Source: Bacillus sp. M6-12 (GTDB taxonomy: Bacteria > Bacillota > Bacilli > Bacillales > DSM-1321). From it: a stretch of 53,904 nucleotides of DNA. Of this stretch, positions 49,260 to 53,904 are shown in pieces (the stretch's first letter is position 1; each line of letters begins with the position of its first letter). Under the pieces are notes generated by a model. That model searched no databases, had not been told where the DNA came from, and saw only the letters and a list, made by a program, of their open reading frames with translations. Location: assembly GCF_002860285.1 (NCBI RefSeq), contig NZ_PGVF01000012.1, forward strand, positions 1 through 53,904, given 5' to 3'. The translations under genes and the position numbers were made by a program.

Positions 49260-50413
49260 CGCATTGCCTCCATTTCGTTCTCATACCAAATTCCGCTGGC
49301 TTCCGCTTCAGAAATTGCCAGTTCCGCTGATTCTCTGAGGATATTCACATGGCCCATTTTCCGGTTATGTTTCGCATCTTTTTTACCGTAGAGATGGACT
49401 TTCCAATCCTGCAGAAAAGGGATTGCTTCCATTAATTTGCCCATATGCTGTCCAAGAATGTTAATCATAACCGCAGGCTGAATCAATTCCGTACTTCCGA
49501 GCGGCCAATTGCATATCGCACGGATATGCTGTTCAAATTGTGATGTTTTGCATGCCTCAATGGAGAAATGGCCCGTGTTATGCGGTCTTGGAGCCAATTC
49601 ATTTATAATGATTTCTCCATCAGCTTTCACAAACATTTCTACAGCCATGATTCCCACAAGTTCTACTGCATCAGCAATCAGCATCGCTTTTTCAATGGCT
49701 GCCTTTGCTGTACTATCTGCGATTCTTGCTGGAACAATCGTTTGATGCAGGATGTTATTCACATGAACATTTTCCGCTACCGGAAAACAGCTTGAACCCC
49801 CGTTCGCCTTGCGTACAACAATGACCGAAATTTCCATTTCAAATGGTACCCAAGCTTCCAAAACACAAGTACCCTGCTGGATAAGCGCATCTGCTTTCTC
49901 GATATCATCCTTGGTCCGAATAACCAATTGGCCTTTTCCATCGTAGCCGCCCCTGGCAGTCTTTAATACACATGGAAGTCCCAGCGTTTCTATCCTATCA
50001 TAAAGTTCAGTAAGTTCACTTATCGGAAAAAACGGAGCCGTCCTAGCCCCAGAAGCGTTAATTCTCTCTTTTTCCTGTATTCGGTCCTGGGAGATCCGCA
50101 GCAGCTCTGTTCCCTGCGGCACGTAAGCATGGTGCTGCAGCCAATCAAGCGCTTCTGAATTAATATTCTCAAATTCAAAGGTAATTACATCACTAACATC
50201 AGCCAATCGTTTCAATGCCGTTTTATCGTCATAGCCGCCGATTATTTCGATATCAGCTACTTCACTGCAAGGCCCCCCTTCGGCTGGGTCCAGTACGGCT
50301 ATCCGAAAGCCCGATTCTTTGGCAGAAAGGGCCATCATTCTTCCTAACTGCCCGCCGCCGATTATTCCTATAGTGGCACCTGGTAGGATAACTGTATTAT
50401 TTAAGCTGTTCAT
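49256..50413 (-). CDS. purK: N5-carboxyaminoimidazole ribonucleotide synthase
   Basis: ATP-grasp ligase that carboxylates AIR to N5-CAIR with bicarbonate. It opens [23 protein letters not shown]-grasp marks include [29 protein letters not shown] and [14 protein letters not shown]. 385 residues. It overlaps purE by 17 bases and purB by four. Confidence 0.97.
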   Translation of the reverse strand: MNSLNNTVILPGATIGIIGGGQLGRMMALSAKESGFRIAVLDPAEGGPCSEVADIEIIGGYDDKTALKRLADVSDVITFEFENINSEALDWLQHHAYVPQGTELLRISQDRIQEKERINASGARTAPFFPISELTELYDRIETLGLPCVLKTARGGYDGKGQLVIRTKDDIEKADALIQQGTCVLEAWVPFEMEISVIVVRKANGGSSCFPVAENVHVNNILHQTIVPARIADSTAKAAIEKAMLIADAVELVGIMAVEMFVKADGEIIINELAPRPHNTGHFSIEACKTSQFEQHIRAICNWPLGSTELIQPAVMINILGQHMGKLMEAIPFLQDWKVHLYGKKDAKHNRKMGHVNILRESAELAISEAEASGIWYENEMEAMR

Positions 50414-50885
50414 TGCTGCAAATCACCTTTTCCTTTGTTTCATTCCTCATTAACTGTAGCCGTTCTGCCAGTTCGGTATCCGAACAGGAAAGGATTTGGG
50501 CAGCCAAGAGTCCAGCATTAGTTGCACCTGCCTTGCCTACGGCAACTGTCGCAACAGGTATTCCGCCAGGCATCTGAACGATAGAGAGGAGGGAGTCCAT
50601 CCCGTTTAATGCTTTAGATTGAACCGGAACCCCGATTACAGGAAGAGTGGTTTTGGCAGCTGTCATGCCAGGCAAATGTGCAGCCCCGCCCGCGCCCGCA
50701 ATGATCACCTTTAGGCCCCTGTCCCTCGCATTTTCTGCATATTCAAACATTAAATCAGGTGTCCGATGAGCCGAGATTACTCTTTTTTCATATTGGACTT
50801 CCAGCTGGTCCAGCGCCTCACAAGCATATTTCATTGTTTCCCAGTCAGAAATGCTCCCCATTATTACTCCTATCTGCGGTTTCAA
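50397..50885 (-). CDS. purE: N5-carboxyaminoimidazole ribonucleotide mutase
   Basis: Class I PurE, converting N5-CAIR to CAIR. The signature [14 protein letters not shown] starts the protein, followed by [19 protein letters not shown] and the [20 protein letters not shown] block. 162 residues. The start is TTG at 50885 with AAGGGAG six bases upstream. First gene of the purine operon, behind a guanine-class riboswitch. Confidence 0.97.
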   Translation of the reverse strand: MKPQIGVIMGSISDWETMKYACEALDQLEVQYEKRVISAHRTPDLMFEYAENARDRGLKVIIAGAGGAAHLPGMTAAKTTLPVIGVPVQSKALNGMDSLLSIVQMPGGIPVATVAVGKAGATNAGLLAAQILSCSDTELAERLQLMRNETKEKVICSNEQLK

Positions 50886-50919
50886 ATCAATGCTCCCTTC
50901 AGCTTGTTTTTTCTTTTAA

Positions 50920-50969
50920 AAATAAAAATCCGGACAAACTACTTTACGGAGAAAGTAGTCTGTCCGGAT
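50920..50969 (-). terminator. riboswitch-controlled terminator of the pur operon leader
   Basis: On the minus strand ATCCGGACAGACTACTTT pairs with AAAGTAGTTTGTCCGGAT (50928-50969), followed by TTTTATTTTT. It lies between the aptamer and purE. Confidence 0.93.
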
Positions 50970-51021
50970 TGAAAAGTCTCTTTTCATAATTAAATAGACC
51001 TTGCACCCAGTTAGAAACTTT

Positions 51022-51092
51022 CTCTCATAGTCCAGCCATTTACGGTCGCTGGGTAGAAACTTTCGGGCCATATTCCCGGTATTATATGAGAG
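51022..51092 (-). promoter_or_regulatory. purine riboswitch aptamer, guanine/hypoxanthine class
   Basis: On the minus strand the aptamer words occur in order: CTCATATAATACC, AATATGGCCCG, AAGTTTCTACCCAGC, GACCGTAAATGG, GGACTATGAG. The specificity base in GGACTA is C, as in guanine-binding members (T in adenine-binding ones). P1 is CTCTCATA/TATGAGAG. Binding of guanine or hypoxanthine is expected to favour the downstream terminator and lower pur expression. Confidence 0.95.
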
Positions 51093-51112
51093 AGCTTATT
51101 TATCACCTTTTT

Positions 51113-51141
51113 ATCTTAACAAGGTGAATGATTATAGTCAA
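51113..51141 (-). promoter_or_regulatory. sigma-A promoter of the pur operon
   Basis: On the minus strand TTGACT (51136-51141) and TAAGAT (51113-51118) have exactly 17-base spacing. The transcript would start near 51106, just before the riboswitch. Confidence 0.75.
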
Positions 51142-51145
51142 CAAT

Positions 51146-51189
51146 AAATTCGAACGTTTTATATTTTTGAAGGTTTAATGTTCGGTTTT
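51146..51189. promoter_or_regulatory. pair of PurBoxes (PurR operator)
   Basis: AAAACCGAACATTA on the minus strand (51189-51176) fits the PurBox consensus perfectly. A second, weaker box with its CGAAC core in opposite orientation (AAATTCGAACGTT, 51146-51158) lies 17 bases away, just upstream of the -35. This divergent pair is the arrangement known for the B. subtilis pur operon. The first box overlaps the stop codon of yebG. Confidence 0.8.
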
Positions 51190-51389
51190 TACTCCAATGG
51201 TTTGGCTTCAAAAACAATTTTTCTATCTATTGGCTCGTATTCCTTCTGTCCATTTATTATTTTTTCCTCAAAAATTGGCTTTTCCGTTCTTTTTACAGGA
51301 TAATATCCCGCTTCCTTCATTCTATTAAGGCAGTCTTCAATGCTTTCTCCATTTTCAACTTCGAAGGTTTGCTTAGTTTTTTTGCTCAC
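51189..51389 (-). CDS. yebG: NETI motif-containing protein YebG
   Basis: A 66-residue protein of the YebG/NETI-motif family, of unknown function. The motif appears as variant GESIEDCLNRMKEAGYYPVK, followed by RTEKPIFEE and a basic end. The start is GTG at 51389 with GGAGGA about 11 bases upstream. It lies directly upstream of purE, as in B. subtilis, and its stop codon touches a PurBox. Confidence 0.85.
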   Translation of the reverse strand: MSKKTKQTFEVENGESIEDCLNRMKEAGYYPVKRTEKPIFEEKIINGQKEYEPIDRKIVFEAKPLE

Positions 51390-51454
51390 GAAAATTGTTT
51401 TCCTCCTCCAAAACGCTGTTTTCTTATCTTGCTCTCAGAAAAATGATATATGTA

Positions 51455-52102
51455 TTAAGCAATCGGTCCAATTCCTTGTTTTACAGCATACAAGGCCGCC
51501 TGTGTCCGGTCCTGCAGTCCTAGCTTCGATAAAATATTCGAAACATGTGTTTTTACCGTTTTTTCCGTTATATATAAAGCTGCAGCAATTTCTTTATTAC
51601 TTTTGCCTGAAGCAATTTCGAGCAATACCTCTGTTTCTCTTTTGGTTAGGCGCAGATACGGAGCTTCTTCCTCATTCTTTTTTCCGGATACCTGCTTTAA
51701 TAAGTGGGCAGTAGCTTTGGAATGCAGCTGATTTTCCCCCTGTACAACTTTACGGATACAGCGGACCAGTTCATCCGGATCGCTTTCTTTCAGCTGATAA
51801 CCAGATGCACCGGCCTCAAGGGATGGAAGTACATGGTCCTCGTCAGAAAAACTCGTTAAAATCATTACTTTAGCGAGCGGATTTATTTCAATTATCTTTT
51901 TCGTTGCTTCTATGCCATCCAGTTCAGGCATGGAAAGATCCATAAGAATGATATCCGGGCCCAGCTTTTCAGCCATCTCTAAAGCTTCCCGGCCATTTTG
52001 CGCTTCCCCAATCACCTCAAAGTCTTCTTGTGTATTTAAAAAGAAAACCAGCCCTCTTCTTACAATGTGATGATCATCTGCTATAAGTATTCGTATTGAC
52101 AA
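51455..52102 (-). CDS. NarL/LuxR-type response regulator, YhcZ-like
   Basis: Response regulator of 215 residues. The receiver domain has the acidic pair DD at 9-10, phosphorylation site Asp55 in ILMDLSMPELDGIEA, Thr in ILTSFSD and Lys in YQLKESD. A LuxR-type helix-turn-helix (LTKRETEVLLEIASGKSNKEIAAALYITEKTVKTHVSNIL) fills residues about 148-205. It closely resembles B. subtilis YhcZ. It follows its kinase gene by 12 bases. Targets are unknown. Confidence 0.93.
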   Translation of the reverse strand: MSIRILIADDHHIVRRGLVFFLNTQEDFEVIGEAQNGREALEMAEKLGPDIILMDLSMPELDGIEATKKIIEINPLAKVMILTSFSDEDHVLPSLEAGASGYQLKESDPDELVRCIRKVVQGENQLHSKATAHLLKQVSGKKNEEEAPYLRLTKRETEVLLEIASGKSNKEIAAALYITEKTVKTHVSNILSKLGLQDRTQAALYAVKQGIGPIA

Positions 52103-52114
52103 AATATTCTCTCC

Positions 52115-53224
52115 TTAAAACGGAATCTTAACAATTACAGCCGTTCCTGCACCCGGATTGGATTTTATTTCTACACTTCCCTTTAACGCTGCTGCACGCT
52201 CCTTCATATTCCTTAAACCGTTTGCAGGAATGTGTTCACCTCTATCACAAAGGAAACCAATCCCGTTGTCACGAATGGTCATGGAAACCTCCATTTTTTC
52301 TAAAATGATCTGCATTTCCACATTCTCTTGCCCGGAGTATTTTCTGCAATTATTAAAAGCTTCCTGGCCAATCCTCCATAATGCTTCTTCCACAGCCGAC
52401 GGCAAAGTATAAACTCCTTTTACGTCAGAAAGGACCTTTAGTCCGATCATCTCGGCGTAATTCACTAACGCAGTCGCGAGTCCTTTTTCAAGACCTTGAG
52501 GACGGAGCTGCCATATCAGTGCCTTCATTTCTGCCTGGGCATGCTGAGCCATCTGCTGTATTGCGGAGAATGCCTCTTTGCCTTTAGCTTCTGAGATTAC
52601 CGATTGGCCGGCTCTTGCTGTAATATTTATTGTAAAAAGAAGCTGATTCACCGAATCATGCAAATCTTTTGCCAATCGATTTCTTTCCTCTGCTACTCTC
52701 ATTTCTTGCTCTGTCCGTGACAGTTTAATTCTTTTAATGGCAGTCCCAATTTGATAGGCTACTGATTCTAAGAGAGTGAGTTCCTCCTGAGAAAAAATAG
52801 TTTTGTGTGCCGCCGCTATATTTAATAAACCAAACTTTTCATCAGCAGCCTGAAGCGGAACCGTTGCATGATGCGTAAGACCCCTGGTGTCTCCCCAGTT
52901 CAATTCGATAGCATCCTCAAGCCGCTGGCACTCAATAATGTTAGTTGCTTTCTTCAATGCACCTTTCCTAAATCGGTCAATGCACCAGCACTCTCCATTG
53001 CACATCGGCTGTATTTCTTCATTTAAAAGCGCCGGCGGCAATTGCTTGGAAGCTGCCAATTCATAACCACCCTGTTCATCAATCAGAAAAATCCATCCGG
53101 CATCAAACTTTGTTACAGTCAAAAGCCTGGCCAGCACCTCATTTAACACCGCACTTAACTCTGACCCCTCATTTAATGTCTCAGCAATTTCTTTTAAGAC
53201 CTTTAACTCCGATAAAAAAGCCAC
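52115..53224 (-). CDS. GAF-domain sensor histidine kinase, YhcY-like
   Basis: Soluble histidine kinase of 369 residues without membrane helices. An N-terminal GAF domain (about 1-165) carries a tight Cys group, CNGECWC (Cys75, Cys79, Cys81), that might sense redox state or bind a metal. The HisKA_3 dimerisation helix holds the phospho-acceptor His189 in ERNRLAKDLHDSVNQ. A HATPase_c domain follows, with EEALWRIGQEAFNN and DNGIGF. The start is GTG at 53224. It forms an operon with the response regulator and resembles B. subtilis YhcY. The signal is unknown. Confidence 0.92.
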   Translation of the reverse strand: MAFLSELKVLKEIAETLNEGSELSAVLNEVLARLLTVTKFDAGWIFLIDEQGGYELAASKQLPPALLNEEIQPMCNGECWCIDRFRKGALKKATNIIECQRLEDAIELNWGDTRGLTHHATVPLQAADEKFGLLNIAAAHKTIFSQEELTLLESVAYQIGTAIKRIKLSRTEQEMRVAEERNRLAKDLHDSVNQLLFTINITARAGQSVISEAKGKEAFSAIQQMAQHAQAEMKALIWQLRPQGLEKGLATALVNYAEMIGLKVLSDVKGVYTLPSAVEEALWRIGQEAFNNCRKYSGQENVEMQIILEKMEVSMTIRDNGIGFLCDRGEHIPANGLRNMKERAAALKGSVEIKSNPGAGTAVIVKIPF

Positions 53225-53536
53225 TTCGTCCCACCGCTTTTTACGTTTTTATTTATTATACTATGACTGATATTTAATTTGCCGTTAATAACCATCGGCG
53301 AACTGATGTAATTATTCCTGATCCATGAAAAGTATGCAATACGCTTAAAGACAGACCCTGAATGCTCCAGGCATGTCCTTATTTACTCGTTTTTCACTGC
53401 GATCTCCTAAATTCACAGTAATTTCGGCTTTTGTAACTCCAATAATAATTAGTAAATCAATTGGAAGGGAAATCACACGCTCAACTGACCCTCTTCTGCG
53501 CTGAATATTAGATATATCAGAACTGGAATAAGAACG
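53225..53536. other. region upstream of the two-component operon, no gene accepted
   Basis: It holds the leader of the kinase gene (a TATAAT lies on the minus strand near 53257) and an open minus-strand frame that starts inside the 5S-like sequence. No ribosome site or protein family supports that frame. Confidence 0.4.
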
Positions 53537-53568
53537 CAAAAAAACGACCAGCTTTTCAGCTGATCGTT
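53537..53568 (-). terminator. rRNA-operon-type terminator after the 5S-like sequence
   Basis: On the minus strand AACGATCAGCT pairs with AGCTGGTCGTT (53543-53568) and is followed by TTTTTG. The one imperfect pair is a G-U on this strand but a C-A mismatch on the other, supporting minus-strand transcription. A near-identical copy lies at 53873-53904. Confidence 0.8.
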
Positions 53569-53573
53569 CGTTT

Positions 53574-53706
53574 GCCTGGCAACGTCCTACTCTTACAGGA
53601 CTTGCACAGGATGTGCTGACTTCTGCGTTCGCCACAGGACGTGGCGGCCCTTAGCAGAAGGTCCTTACTTGCCCCAACTACCATCGGCGCGCGAGCTTAA
53701 CTTCCA
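53574..53706 (-). pseudogene. disrupted 5S rRNA fragment
   Basis: Read on the minus strand, GGAAGTTAAGCTC, then GCGCCGATGGTAGTTGGGG (53706-53672) and TAAGAGTAGGACGTTGCCAG (53596-53577) are the central and 3' parts of Bacillus 5S rRNA in correct order. Between them, where 5S has a short hairpin loop, about 68 foreign bases are inserted, including the two-stem repeat at 53620-53660. The 5' half of 5S is missing and replaced by another repeat copy. A terminator follows 6-30 bases after its 3' end. Confidence 0.75.
53620..53660. repeat. two-stem structured element, copy B
   Basis: Stem 1 CTTCTGC/GCAGAAG, then GTT, stem 2 CGCCAC/GTGGCG with loop AGGAC, then GCCCTTA before the closing arm. It sits inside the 5S-like sequence. 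Confidence 0.65.
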
Positions 53707-53730
53707 TGAGGCCTACAGGATATAGGTCAT

Positions 53731-53767
53731 GAAGGCGGTGCCACAGAACGCGGCGTTCTTAGCCTTC
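53731..53767. repeat. two-stem structured element, copy C
   Basis: Stem 1 GAAGGC/GCCTTC, then GGT, stem 2 GCCAC/GCGGC (one A-C mismatch) with loop AGAAC, then GTTCTTA before the closing arm. It occupies the place of the missing 5' half of 5S. Confidence 0.55.
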
Positions 53768-53872
53768 GTTCCTTTTCCTCCTCGCTCCTCCCCATCCAGG
53801 TATTGTCTTCCTTATTTTTACTCCATCGTACTGAATCTTTAACTCCTTTAAAACCTTCCGGTTTTAGACATA

Positions 53873-53904
53873 AAAAAACGACCAGCTTTTTCAGCTGATC
53901 GTTC
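53873..53904 (-). terminator. rRNA-operon-type terminator at the window edge
   Basis: Near-identical to the terminator at 53537-53568 in both arms, with one extra T in the loop. On the minus strand it is followed by a T-run. It suggests that a true rRNA operon ends, reading leftward, just beyond the window. Confidence 0.75.

Noticed and set aside
53345..53635. Minus-strand open frame of 96 codons
   Set aside because: It starts inside the disrupted 5S and crosses the rRNA-type terminator; no ribosome site.

Overview
The window is a chromosomal segment of a low-GC endospore-forming Bacillaceae, close to Bacillus/Cytobacillus/Mesobacillus. Three things point there: gene order purEKBCSQLFMNHD - yerA/yerB/yerC - pcrB-pcrA-ligA-camS - gatCAB - dagK - rlmCD follows the Bacillus subtilis yeb/pur/yer/yef region; a YjcZ-type sporulation micro-gene is present; and Shine-Dalgarno sequences are strong, with frequent GTG and TTG starts. 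The genus is inferred by family resemblance.

Layout, left to right. 1-10 kb: an amino-acid-binding lipoprotein, a secreted NlpC/P60 hydrolase, DUF1540 and DegV proteins, a ProP-like transporter, a broken cytochrome c gene, an amino-acid permease behind a glycine riboswitch, the frataxin-like gene fra with a truncated second copy, and rlmCD. 10-20 kb: a cysteine-rich small protein, an alpha/beta hydrolase, a GNAT enzyme, dagK, a sugar ABC importer without its own ATPase, and gatCAB. 20-30 kb: a HIT protein, an OFA-family transporter, rocA, then pcrB-pcrA-ligA-camS. 30-37 kb: an accessory stretch with an unknown Cys-motif protein, GNAT genes, a MarR-paiA pair with a clear operator, several dispersed repeats, and then yerA-yerB-yerC.

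37.5-51.2 kb: the complete 12-gene purine operon on the minus strand makes IMP from PRPP. Its leader carries two PurBoxes, a sigma-A promoter, a guanine-class riboswitch and a terminator. Dispersed repeats or hairpins lie in several of its gene junctions; the one between purM and purN is a strong internal terminator. Upstream are yebG and a YhcY/YhcZ-like two-component system.

53.2-53.9 kb: no intact gene. A 5S rRNA-like sequence on the minus strand has lost its 5' half and is split by structured repeats. An rRNA-type terminator follows it, and a near-identical terminator sits at the window edge, suggesting an rRNA operon ends just outside. The most unusual signal is a two-stem repeat with conserved unpaired segments and compensatory stem changes (33.5-33.6 kb and 53.6-53.8 kb). 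No CRISPR array, complete insertion sequence, prophage or intact RNA gene was seen.
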